Below, piece after piece: positions 15,048-22,415 of a stretch of DNA of 39,651 bases. A model generated the notes under the pieces. It ran no database searches. It was given only the letters and a program-made list of their open reading frames with translations, and was not told the DNA's origin. Made by a program: the position numbers and the translations under genes. Origin of the DNA: an uncultured Fusicatenibacter sp. (GTDB taxonomy: Bacteria; Bacillota; Clostridia; Lachnospirales; Lachnospiraceae); the NCBI GenBank assembly GCA_902493585.1, contig CABUPZ010000022.1, forward strand, positions 1-39,651. Direction: 5' to 3'. Position 1 is the first letter of the stretch. Every line of letters begins with the position of its first letter.

Positions 15048-16160
15048 TTACATATATTTCTGAATAATCTGGTTCATGGTATCCCACTTTTTCTCCATAT
15101 TCTCTACCAGCTTGAACTGGGTCCGGCAGCGGTCGAGATTGTGATTTTCCCGGTGGATTTTGAAATAGTGATCGCCCTCCAGATAATCGGTGAGAAAGCG
15201 CATGCCGCATTCAAAGGTCATCACCTTGGCGCCGACGGGCATCAGGAGGATCTCCTGTTCCGTGAGTTGTCCGGCACATCCCTCAAGAAAGCCTTTGACA
15301 TACATTTCATAGAGGTTCATATCACAGAAGACTTTGTTCAGATCCGGCTCGTCCTCAGCGGCGGTGCTTGCGCCGAAACGGATGGAGTCGCCGAAATCAT
15401 TCATCGCAAGTCCCGGCATGACGGTATCCAGATCGATGACACAGATTCCTTTGCGGGTCTTGTTGTCGATCATGATATTGTTCAGCTTTGTGTCGTTGTG
15501 GGTGACACGAAGAGGGATTTCTTTTTTGGCAAGCAGTTTGTTAAAGATGCCGGCAAGTTCCTCGTGGGCAAGGACGAATGCAATCTCTCTCTGCACAAAG
15601 GCGGCACGGTGGCAAACGTCCTGTTTCACCGCTTTTTTGAAGACCTGGAACCGTGCCTCTGTGTCGTGAAATCCCGGGATCGTCTCATGAAGGGTTTCTG
15701 CCGGATAGTCGGCCAGAAGCCGCTGGAAGTTTCCGAATGCCAGCGCGCTTTCATAGAAATCTTCCGGACGCTCCACGCGGTCAAAGCTGGTTGCGTCTGT
15801 GATAAAGCGGTAGGCTCTCCAGTATTCTCCGGCGGAGTCCACATAATAAGGTTTCTGATCCAGGGCAGGGATGACGTTCAGTGTCTCGCGTTCCGGATCG
15901 CCGCCCCGTTCAATGATCTTTTTCCGAAGGTGAGAGGTTACGCCCAGGATGTTTTCCATGACCTCCACAGGTTTTGTGAAGACCGAGCGGTTCATTTTCT
16001 GAAGAATAATTTTTACGATCCCCATCTCACCGATTTCATAGACCAGGAGATAGGTGTCGTTGATATGTCCGTTTCCGTATATTTCAGCGCTTACCAGGGT
16101 GCCTTCAAACTGAAAATTACGGATGGCTTCCTGAAGTTGCGCGTTCTTTTTCGGTTTCAT
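15048..16160 (-). CDS. nahK: N-acetylhexosamine 1-kinase-like phosphotransferase
   Basis: 370-aa member of the aminoglycoside phosphotransferase (APH) fold. Family: NahK/LnpB phosphorylates GlcNAc or GalNAc at C1 after GNB/LNB phosphorolysis. Seen here: NDTY near residue 34 in the glycine-rich ATP-binding N-terminus (YGNGHINDTYLL), the catalytic loop H221-N-D223...N228 (THNDTKLNN) and the metal-binding IDLDTVMPG (D243/D245). It is the third gene of the GH112 operon, 61 bp after the nucleotidyltransferase, with a good SD (AAAGGAG). Between the two genes CGTTCA-gccggt-TGAACG forms a small dyad. The function follows from fold plus operon context; substrate preference between GlcNAc and GalNAc cannot be read from sequence. 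Confidence 0.88.
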   Translation of the reverse strand: MKPKKNAQLQEAIRNFQFEGTLVSAEIYGNGHINDTYLLVYEIGEMGIVKIILQKMNRSVFTKPVEVMENILGVTSHLRKKIIERGGDPERETLNVIPALDQKPYYVDSAGEYWRAYRFITDATSFDRVERPEDFYESALAFGNFQRLLADYPAETLHETIPGFHDTEARFQVFKKAVKQDVCHRAAFVQREIAFVLAHEELAGIFNKLLAKKEIPLRVTHNDTKLNNIMIDNKTRKGICVIDLDTVMPGLAMNDFGDSIRFGASTAAEDEPDLNKVFCDMNLYEMYVKGFLEGCAGQLTEQEILLMPVGAKVMTFECGMRFLTDYLEGDHYFKIHRENHNLDRCRTQFKLVENMEKKWDTMNQIIQKYM

Positions 16161-16221
16161 CGTGAAAAGCTCCTTTCTGGTAATCGTTCAGCCGGTTGAA
16201 CGGTTACCCTTTCTGATTCTT

Positions 16222-17142
16222 TCAATCCCAGAGATGAACAGGGTAAAATCCGTTGTCCTTCATGGACTGGATCGCCTGAACCACCGTTGGTTTATCCTCG
16301 CGGTAGGTGACACCGTACCATTTGTCCTCAGATTCCAGTACGGAGACGGAGGCTTTGTGTTCCTCCAGCAGCGTGGTCACAACGGACGGAAGAAAATATT
16401 CGCATTTCAGCGGATTTTCTTCCAGACCTTTTTTCAGGAATTCCGGGAAGCCGCTGCGGATCTCTTTCAGGATGCTTTCCGTAAATCCCCACATATTCAT
16501 GGAAACCAGGGTGTTTTCCGGAAGTGAGATCCAGGTGGCGCCGTCGTCCTCGGTGTAGGCGATTCCGTCCGGGCGCTGTTCGATCTTTGTCCGCTCGGTG
16601 ACGGCGGTCAGTTCATGGGCGTCGTTCAGCGTACATACGCCGCGGGCAACGGAACCGTTTTCTGTGACGGTGTTTTTCAGCCGGTAGGCAACCATCGTGT
16701 AACGGTAGAGGCTGTCGTCCTGGTGGGTGGTCAGATACTGATAAATAACTTCAAACGCATGGCGCCCATAGTAATCGTCAGCATTGATGACTGCAAACGG
16801 GCCGTGGACGATGTCCCGGACAGCGAGGACCGCATGGGCAGTTCCCCAGGGTTTGACACGTCCTTCCGGAACTTCAAATCCTTCCGGCAGGTCATTCAGC
16901 TCCTGAAAGGCGTAAGCGACCTCCATATGTCCGGCAATCCGGTCGCCGATCTTTTCACGGAAGATCTGTTCGTTTTCCTTCTTGATGATAAATACGACTT
17001 TCTCAAAGCCTGCCTGTTTTGCGTCGTAAATGGAGAAATCGATGATCATATGCCCTTCGGCATCGATGGGGTCGATCTGTTTCAGGCCGCCGTATCTGCT
17101 TCCCATTCCGGCTGCCATAATCACTAATACTGGTTTTTCCAT
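16222..17142 (-). CDS. Sugar-1-phosphate nucleotidyltransferase
   Basis: 306-aa NTP_transferase-fold enzyme that would join a sugar 1-phosphate to a nucleoside triphosphate. Signature at the N-terminus: VIMAAGMGSRYGGLKQIDPI (nucleotide-binding G-x-G-x-R...K), then PWGTAHAVLAVRD and the metal/sugar-binding VINADDYYGRHAF. It follows the GH112 gene by 17 bp, so it is in the same operon. By analogy with bifidobacterial LnpC, it probably makes UDP-GlcNAc/GalNAc or UDP-Gal from the hexosamine 1-phosphate and galactose 1-phosphate released by the neighbours. It is far shorter than the UGP-type LnpC of bifidobacteria (about 500 aa), so it is a non-orthologous replacement if the role is the same. The nucleotide used is not provable here. 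Confidence 0.85.
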   Translation of the reverse strand: MEKPVLVIMAAGMGSRYGGLKQIDPIDAEGHMIIDFSIYDAKQAGFEKVVFIIKKENEQIFREKIGDRIAGHMEVAYAFQELNDLPEGFEVPEGRVKPWGTAHAVLAVRDIVHGPFAVINADDYYGRHAFEVIYQYLTTHQDDSLYRYTMVAYRLKNTVTENGSVARGVCTLNDAHELTAVTERTKIEQRPDGIAYTEDDGATWISLPENTLVSMNMWGFTESILKEIRSGFPEFLKKGLEENPLKCEYFLPSVVTTLLEEHKASVSVLESEDKWYGVTYREDKPTVVQAIQSMKDNGFYPVHLWD

Positions 17143-17159
17143 AATTTCCCGTTCCTTTC

Positions 17160-19316
17160 TCAGATTTCGTACCAGATGATCTCGTTGGGCTGCATGGTTT
17201 TCTCAAAACTGCTGCCGTCTCCCCGGTAGATGGTGGTTTCCTGTACTTCGTCGGTATTGTTTACCACGCAGTATTTTCCATTTTCCGGATAAGCGTGTAC
17301 ATCAACGTTATAATTTGTGCTGAACCAGCGGAGCAGCGCCTCTTCATCGGAAGTGCTCCAGAGGATCGCGCGGTGGAGGATCCTGCTGTTTTCAAAGCTG
17401 TACGGAAGTCCGCTGATATAAACGGCGCGGCCTTTTCCGAAGGTGTTGACTGCCATCTGCACTTCTTTGTCTCTCTGCACGAGGACTTCCGCCTGTTCCA
17501 GCGCGTAGATGTTCTTTTTGCCCTCTCCAAAGTCAACGTCACCGGCCACATCCTCGAGGATAAAGTGAGAGTGTTCCTCCCAGTTGTACTTGTCATAGCC
17601 CAGCGTAAAGCCGTGCTCTTCCTCCACACCGAAGACATTGGCCAGCTGGAAGAAGTGTCCCTGGTACTGATGGCCGGAAGGCTCTCCGACGCCGATGATT
17701 CCGCCGCCCTCGTAGACGAATCTGCGGATCGTTTCCTGGATCTGCGGGTGGATCCACCATTCTCCGCCTGTGTGTGCGGTGTCTGCGTCTCCCACATTGA
17801 TGATCGCGTCGACGTCTTTCAGGATGTCCGGGTTGTCCAGAAGATCCTGGAAGCTGAGAAATACCACATCAAACGGTGCGCCGGAAAGCGCTTCGATCAC
17901 TCCGGCATAGGAGTAGTTCTGTTTCTGATACAGCGCGTGATGGACCATGTGGCAGCCCCAGGCGCGCATCTTGCCCCAGCAGTTCAGGACAGCCACTTTC
18001 TTGAAACAGTAGGGGACGGTACCCTTGACGTTCTGGTAAAGTTCACGGAATTCATTGCAGACCTGCTCCACATAGTCCAGGAAGTCCGGGAACTGCATCG
18101 CCAGCTTCAGGTAGCCGCCGTATCCGATACGGTCGATGGGTTTGCGCAGGATGGCTCTGCGGGCAGTCACCCAGTTGTATTTTGCCTCTTTGACCGGATC
18201 ACCGCCTTCGCAGAAGACATCCGGGAAGAAATACGGGAGCAGGCGGCCTTCGGTATATTTGACGCCCGGGATATCGCTGATCAGACGCAGCGTGGATCCG
18301 TTTCCGACGCTGCCGACCACTGCATCCAGACCGAGGGTCTGGAATTCTTCCATAAACGGCTCGGTGCCGATCCAGTGGTCGCCAAGGAACATCATGGCTT
18401 CTTTTCCGTATTCGTGGGTGATGGCCACCATCTCACGGACGATCTTTGCCACTTCACGGCGCTGGAATGCCTGGAAGTCCTGGTATTCCCTGCTGGGAAT
18501 CCGATATTGGTTGTTGTAATAGCCCTGGTCGATGATGTATTCCGGACGGAACGGGTATCCCACTTCCTCCTCAAACTGCTGGAGAATGTATGGGCTGACA
18601 GATGCGGAATAGCCATACCAGTCCACATATTTTTCCCGTGCCAGTTCATCGAAGACAAGGGTGAACTGATGGAAGAAGGTCGTGAAGCGGAGGACATTGA
18701 CATAAGGATGTTCCTCAATGAATTTTCTCAGACGCTTCATCGTGAATTCATGGGTTTTCGGCTGGCGTACATCGAAGGTGATCTGATGCTCCACACCTTT
18801 CCAGGAGTTGGTCACCGCATTGTACATATGTACCGGATCCCACATGATATAAGCCAGGAAACTCACGGTATATTCGTGGAACGGAACGGTTTTGATGGTA
18901 ACGTCTCCGGTCTCTTCGCAATAGCTCCAGTGCGTCGGGGAGACAACCTTTCCGGTCGTCCGGTCAACGACTTCCCACCAGCGTTTGATATCATCGCGGG
19001 TGTTTGGCGTGAGCATATCCGGGTACAGTCCTTTCATCAGGTGGATCGAAAGGCTGGTTCCGCTGGCGGTGTAAAACGGGGTCATCAGATACATCTGCTG
19101 GATCTCGTCGGGATTTTGCCTTGCCCAGTCGTTGTCTTTTCGTGTGGTGTAGTAGGTGGAATAGATTTTCGCGTCCACATTCCGCAGTTCCTGAGGGAAA
19201 TCTGTTCCGTCGCAGTCGCGCAGGGCGTCCGCACCCCAGCGTTCCATCAGTTCCAGAGTGCCGGAAACTACGTCCACGTCGGTAGGGATGGTTACAAGTC
19301 CTTTGCTTTTGTTCAT
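17160..19316 (-). CDS. lnpA: GH112 1,3-beta-galactosyl-N-acetylhexosamine phosphorylase
   Basis: 718-aa cytoplasmic GH112 phosphorylase that splits galacto-N-biose (from mucin core 1) or lacto-N-biose (from milk oligosaccharides) with phosphate into alpha-galactose 1-phosphate and GalNAc/GlcNAc. Seen here: the opening WGADALRDCDGTDFP (R33-x-x-D36G), IDQGYYNNQYR (~262-272) and LGDHWIGTEP (D313), the stretch where the family's acid catalyst is expected; the C-terminal GATase-like and beta domains are full length. GH112 also contains D-galactosyl-beta-1,4-L-rhamnose phosphorylases. The hexosamine kinase in the same operon favours the GNB/LNB activity. There is no signal peptide, so the disaccharide must be imported; no importer is present nearby. 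SD AAAGGAG; a promoter is recognisable at 19388-19416. Confidence 0.95.
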   Translation of the reverse strand: MNKSKGLVTIPTDVDVVSGTLELMERWGADALRDCDGTDFPQELRNVDAKIYSTYYTTRKDNDWARQNPDEIQQMYLMTPFYTASGTSLSIHLMKGLYPDMLTPNTRDDIKRWWEVVDRTTGKVVSPTHWSYCEETGDVTIKTVPFHEYTVSFLAYIMWDPVHMYNAVTNSWKGVEHQITFDVRQPKTHEFTMKRLRKFIEEHPYVNVLRFTTFFHQFTLVFDELAREKYVDWYGYSASVSPYILQQFEEEVGYPFRPEYIIDQGYYNNQYRIPSREYQDFQAFQRREVAKIVREMVAITHEYGKEAMMFLGDHWIGTEPFMEEFQTLGLDAVVGSVGNGSTLRLISDIPGVKYTEGRLLPYFFPDVFCEGGDPVKEAKYNWVTARRAILRKPIDRIGYGGYLKLAMQFPDFLDYVEQVCNEFRELYQNVKGTVPYCFKKVAVLNCWGKMRAWGCHMVHHALYQKQNYSYAGVIEALSGAPFDVVFLSFQDLLDNPDILKDVDAIINVGDADTAHTGGEWWIHPQIQETIRRFVYEGGGIIGVGEPSGHQYQGHFFQLANVFGVEEEHGFTLGYDKYNWEEHSHFILEDVAGDVDFGEGKKNIYALEQAEVLVQRDKEVQMAVNTFGKGRAVYISGLPYSFENSRILHRAILWSTSDEEALLRWFSTNYNVDVHAYPENGKYCVVNNTDEVQETTIYRGDGSSFEKTMQPNEIIWYEI

Positions 19317-19387
19317 GGCAGAGACTCCTTTCTTTTTCTTCGCTTTTCTGGCGGATCTCGTTCCGCAGTTCGTGTTTCTATGCTTTC

Positions 19388-19416
19388 AGTATAGAATGTG
19401 CGGAGAAAGAAGGCAA
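19388..19416 (-). promoter_or_regulatory. Promoter of the GH112 operon
   Basis: Minus strand: -35 TTGCCT (19411-19416), 17-nt spacer, -10 TATACT (19388-19393). TTCTAT...ATAGAA around 19377-19397 is a loose dyad over the -10 and could bind the divergent AraC regulator. Confidence 0.65.
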
Positions 19417-19508
19417 CCGCAGTTCTTGTTGAGTTTTTTAGAAATCTTGCTTTTCTGGATATTGCGCCGCAGAGGATTTTGTGCGACAATCGGGACAGGA
19501 GGTGTGTT

Positions 19509-20375
19509 ATGGGGAATATTCGGTATGCGGCGCCGCCGGACGCCGATTTTATGATGGAGTATCGGCTGTTGTATGCGACACATTCAAAATATGAAAAAGA
19601 CTGGAACAGTTACCCTCACGCGCATTATTTTGCAGAGCTTTTCTTTGTGGCGGACGGTGAGGGAATGTTCTGTGTGGAGGAGGAGACGTTTCCGATCAGG
19701 AAAAATGACCTGATCGTGGTCAATCCAAACATTGTCCATACAGAATACTCCAGCAGAGAACATCCGCTGGAGTATATTGTGCTCGGTGTGGAGCGGCTTT
19801 GTTTTCGGCTGGAGGATAAGCGCCAGTATCTGGTGTTTCACAACCGGGAAGCCGGAGGCGACAATGGAGATGTTTCCTTTTATTTCCGGACGATCCAGGA
19901 GGAAATGAGTAAAGAACAGGAAAAGTATGCCCAGGTCTGCCAGTATCTTCTGGGCGCGCTGATCATCCGGCTGATGCGCAGGACCAGGGAGAAAGCAGAA
20001 CTTCTGCCGACCGAGCGGGTGAGCCGCGAATGCAGCAGAGCCCGCCGGTTTATAGATTTTAATTATCAGGATGAGATCACGCTGGAGTCATTGGCAGCCA
20101 TTGCAGGGCTGAACAAATACTATTTTGCGCATGCATTCACAAAATATTATGGCCAGTCCCCGATGAGCTACCTGAACCAGAAGCGGATCACCACCAGTCA
20201 GGAACTCCTTGTCTCTACGGATATGACGGTGGCGGCGATCGCCTCTCAGTGCGGGTTTTCTTCCCAGAGCTATTTTTCCCAGAGTTTCAAAAAATACTGC
20301 GGCCAGACACCGGCGGAATACCGGAAAAAACATATGAAAGAATCGCTTACTGAAGATTCAGTTTTTTGTCGATGA
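19509..20375 (+). CDS. AraC-family transcriptional regulator, probable regulator of the GH112 operon
   Basis: 288 aa. An N-terminal cupin-type sensor domain (YPHAHYFAELFFVADGEG..., NDLIVVNPNIVHTEYSS) is joined to a C-terminal double helix-turn-helix (ITLESLAAIAGLNKYYFAHAF ... AAIASQCGFSSQSYFSQSFKK, GQTPAEYR). I start at the ATG at 19509 because AGGAGG lies directly upstream; the frame is open further left but without an SD. Divergent to lnpA across a 192-bp region, the usual arrangement of an AraC activator and its sugar operon. The inducer is presumably GNB/LNB or a product, which is inference. Its 3' end overlaps the convergent ABC permease gene by 29 bp. Confidence 0.92.
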   Translation: MGNIRYAAPPDADFMMEYRLLYATHSKYEKDWNSYPHAHYFAELFFVADGEGMFCVEEETFPIRKNDLIVVNPNIVHTEYSSREHPLEYIVLGVERLCFRLEDKRQYLVFHNREAGGDNGDVSFYFRTIQEEMSKEQEKYAQVCQYLLGALIIRLMRRTREKAELLPTERVSRECSRARRFIDFNYQDEITLESLAAIAGLNKYYFAHAFTKYYGQSPMSYLNQKRITTSQELLVSTDMTVAAIASQCGFSSQSYFSQSFKKYCGQTPAEYRKKHMKESLTEDSVFCR

Positions 20376-21153
20376 TATACCGGTTGACAAAATAGAAGAC
20401 AACCGCAAGAGCCAGTTCCACAAAGGCATTCAGAAGAAGGACCAGAGGAAATGACCCGGCAAGATCATTGCTGATGATTCCGGTGATGAAGGTAGTGCCG
20501 GAGGTAATCACCTGCAGCGCCATGTTCAGACCAAAGTAAATTAAAACTGCTGCAAGGATTTTGTGGGAAGAAAACAGGCTTCCCAGGCTGATGCAGAAGT
20601 AGATGGCCATAATGGAGTATACAATACCCGCAAAGCCGATGCCAGTCAGGAACAGGAGCATCATCGGCGGACTGGAGAAGCCCAGTTCCAATGCAACTTC
20701 TGTGAAAACTTTATTCATCGCATTCATGACGATATCCATGGTCATGTCGGTCTCTACCATCCCTTCCGAGATCAGCGGCGCCATCAGCAGCGCCAGGGAG
20801 CCGACGATACAAAGAATGTTGACCAGACCCCAGAACAGGAAGATCAGGAATCTGGACAGGATCTTTTGGTCACTGGTGACCGGAAGGGTGTTGGTCAGGT
20901 AGCCTTCGTCGGTAAAAATACTTTTGTAGTAGCGCCCTGCCATCAGAACATAGGTCATGATGGAAGAGGCGATCAGAATGACCACATAGGCGAAAACGTA
21001 AAGGACAACCACAAGATCCGGGATCCTCATGTCGTGAAGGGTTCCGAGGATGCCAAGGCTTCCCAGAAGTCCCAGGGCAAGCGCCGCGCCGTTGATTCCC
21101 GCCATTCCCTTCCAGCTGGCTTTCCATTCATGTTTCAGACATTTTTTCAGCAT
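20347..21153 (-). CDS. ABC transporter permease (YtrC/D-like)
   Basis: 268-aa membrane protein with about six hydrophobic segments (for example GAALALGLLGSLGILGTL, VVVLYVFAYVVILIASSIMT, FLTGIGFAGIVYSIMAIYF, FPLVLLLNAFVELALAVVFYF). It pairs with the ATP-binding subunit encoded just upstream, whose stop overlaps this start by 7 bp, and is third in the GntR-ATPase-permease operon. SD GGGAGGTG. Such GntR(YtrA)-ABC operons respond to cell-wall antibiotics or peptides in Bacillus and are common in Firmicutes; transport direction and substrate here are unknown. Confidence 0.9.
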   Translation of the reverse strand: MLKKCLKHEWKASWKGMAGINGAALALGLLGSLGILGTLHDMRIPDLVVVLYVFAYVVILIASSIMTYVLMAGRYYKSIFTDEGYLTNTLPVTSDQKILSRFLIFLFWGLVNILCIVGSLALLMAPLISEGMVETDMTMDIVMNAMNKVFTEVALELGFSSPPMMLLFLTGIGFAGIVYSIMAIYFCISLGSLFSSHKILAAVLIYFGLNMALQVITSGTTFITGIISNDLAGSFPLVLLLNAFVELALAVVFYFVNRYIIDKKLNLQ

Positions 21154-21845
21154 TTGAACACCTCCCTGAATAATGCGTCAACGCTGGTTCCCTCCGTCAG
21201 GCGGATCTCATCGACGGAAGACTGCAGCTTCAGCTGGCCGTCTTTCAGGAAAAGAACCTCATCCAGTATGTTTTCGATATCCGAGATCAGATGCGTGGAG
21301 ATCAGGATGGTCGCGTTTTCATCATAGTTGTTTAAGATCGTTGAAAGAATGTAATCTCTGGCTGCCGGATCCACGCCTGCGATCGGTTCATCCAGACAGT
21401 AAAGCTGTGCCCGCCGGCTCATGGTGAGGATCAGCTGGACTTTTTCTTTCGTACCTTTGGACATGGTGCGCAGCCGGTCGGACGGGCGGATATGCAGGGA
21501 TTCCAGCATTCCGTCGGCGCGGGAGCGGTCAAAGTCCGCGTAAAAGTCTGCGTAGTATTCCAGAAGGTCGCAGACCTTCATCCAGTTGCCAAGGTACATG
21601 CGGTCCGGCAGATAGGAAACGATGTTTTTTGTCTCGACACCGGGTTTGAAGCCGTTAATCAGGACTTCACCTTCGGTAGGAACCAGTAGCCCGTTGATCA
21701 GTTTGAGCAGTGTGGTCTTTCCGCTGCCGTTGGGGCCGAGGAGCCCCACGATCCTGCCGCGTTCCAGTGTCAGGTTCAGATGGTCAAGCGCCGGTTTGTT
21801 TCCGAAATTTTTCGTCAGTTCCCGGCAGGTCAGTAATTCACTCAT
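21147..21845 (-). CDS. ABC transporter ATP-binding protein (YtrB-like)
   Basis: 232 aa from the ATG at 21845 (SD GGAGGAGG); a TTG two codons earlier is less likely. Walker A GPNGSGKTT (~38-46), a signature-like MSKGTKEKVQL in place of LSGGQ, Walker B LYCLDEPIAGVDP and the switch His in ISTHLISD. The degenerate signature is usual for the YtrB/BcrA-like exporter ATPases. Overlaps both neighbours (ATGAGTGA with the GntR stop, 7 bp with the permease), so the three genes are one translationally coupled unit. Confidence 0.95.
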   Translation of the reverse strand: MSELLTCRELTKNFGNKPALDHLNLTLERGRIVGLLGPNGSGKTTLLKLINGLLVPTEGEVLINGFKPGVETKNIVSYLPDRMYLGNWMKVCDLLEYYADFYADFDRSRADGMLESLHIRPSDRLRTMSKGTKEKVQLILTMSRRAQLYCLDEPIAGVDPAARDYILSTILNNYDENATILISTHLISDIENILDEVLFLKDGQLKLQSSVDEIRLTEGTSVDALFREVFKC

Positions 21846-22215
21846 ATACAACCTCCTCCTTCATGATCGTCTGGATCAACTGGAGTATTTCCGTATCATC
21901 CAGTCCGATCTGTCTCATTTTATGGATAAACTCACGTACCTGCATGGTAGCAAGTGTGGTTTTCATCCGCTGGATCAGTTCGGTATCTTCGGTGATAAAG
22001 CGTCCGCTGGTCCTCTGTGTGTAGAGCAGTCCGCTCTGTTCCAGCTCGGAAAGAGCTTTCTGCATCGTATTGGGATTGACGGCCGCTTCGGAGGCAAGAT
22101 CCCGCACGGACGGGAGCTTTTCCCCCGGTTTATAATGTCCGGTAATGATATCCAGCTGTACCCGTTCTATAATCTGTGCATAAATTGGTCTGCCTGAATC
22201 TAACGCCCATGCCAT
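21838..22215 (-). CDS. GntR-family (YtrA subfamily) transcriptional repressor
   Basis: 125 aa. N-terminal winged helix (IYAQIIERVQLDIITGHYKPGEKLPSVRDLASEAAVNPNTMQKAL..., given here in part) and a short C-terminal helical dimerisation tail, the minimal form typical of YtrA. I start at the second ATG (22215), 8 nt after AAGGAG; the ATG at 22221 is too close to the SD. First gene of the regulator-ABC operon, with a dyad GTATTA-N6-TAATAC at its own promoter, so self-repression is likely. Confidence 0.93.
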   Translation of the reverse strand: MAWALDSGRPIYAQIIERVQLDIITGHYKPGEKLPSVRDLASEAAVNPNTMQKALSELEQSGLLYTQRTSGRFITEDTELIQRMKTTLATMQVREFIHKMRQIGLDDTEILQLIQTIMKEEVVYE

Positions 22216-22242
22216 AGGCATTCTCCTTTCTATTGTATGTCT

Positions 22243-22290
22243 GTATTAATTATCTAATACAATAATACGACCATGTAACAAAAATGTCAA
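22243..22290 (-). promoter_or_regulatory. Promoter and YtrA-type operator of the GntR-ABC operon
   Basis: Minus strand -35 TTGACA (22285-22290), 17-nt spacer, -10 TATTAT (22262-22267). Immediately downstream a dyad GTATTA-GATAAT-TAATAC (22243-22260) covers the expected transcription start, well placed for repression. Confidence 0.85.
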
Positions 22291-22310
22291 GATATCTAAA
22301 CGAAAAATTT

Positions 22311-22340
22311 TTGAATCCTGAGGGAAAAGTGTGGTACACT
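22311..22340 (+). promoter_or_regulatory. Promoter of oligoendopeptidase gene
   Basis: TTGAAT (22311-22316), 18-nt spacer, extended -10 TGG-TACACT (22332-22340). It lies back to back with the GntR promoter. Confidence 0.6.
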
Positions 22341-22415
22341 ATTCAGGTGAGAAAAATATATATGGAAACAATTCAGCTGGCTGAACAGCTGCAGTTTATG
22401 GGAAGGAGCATGCAA

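Noticed and set aside
15018..16199. Long plus-strand open frame (393 codons) opposite the kinase gene
   Set aside because: Exact antisense of a gene with clear APH motifs, no SD and no recognisable protein; a shadow of codon bias.
17295..19394. 699-codon plus-strand open frame opposite the GH112 gene
   Set aside because: Antisense to a conserved full-length enzyme; no family features.
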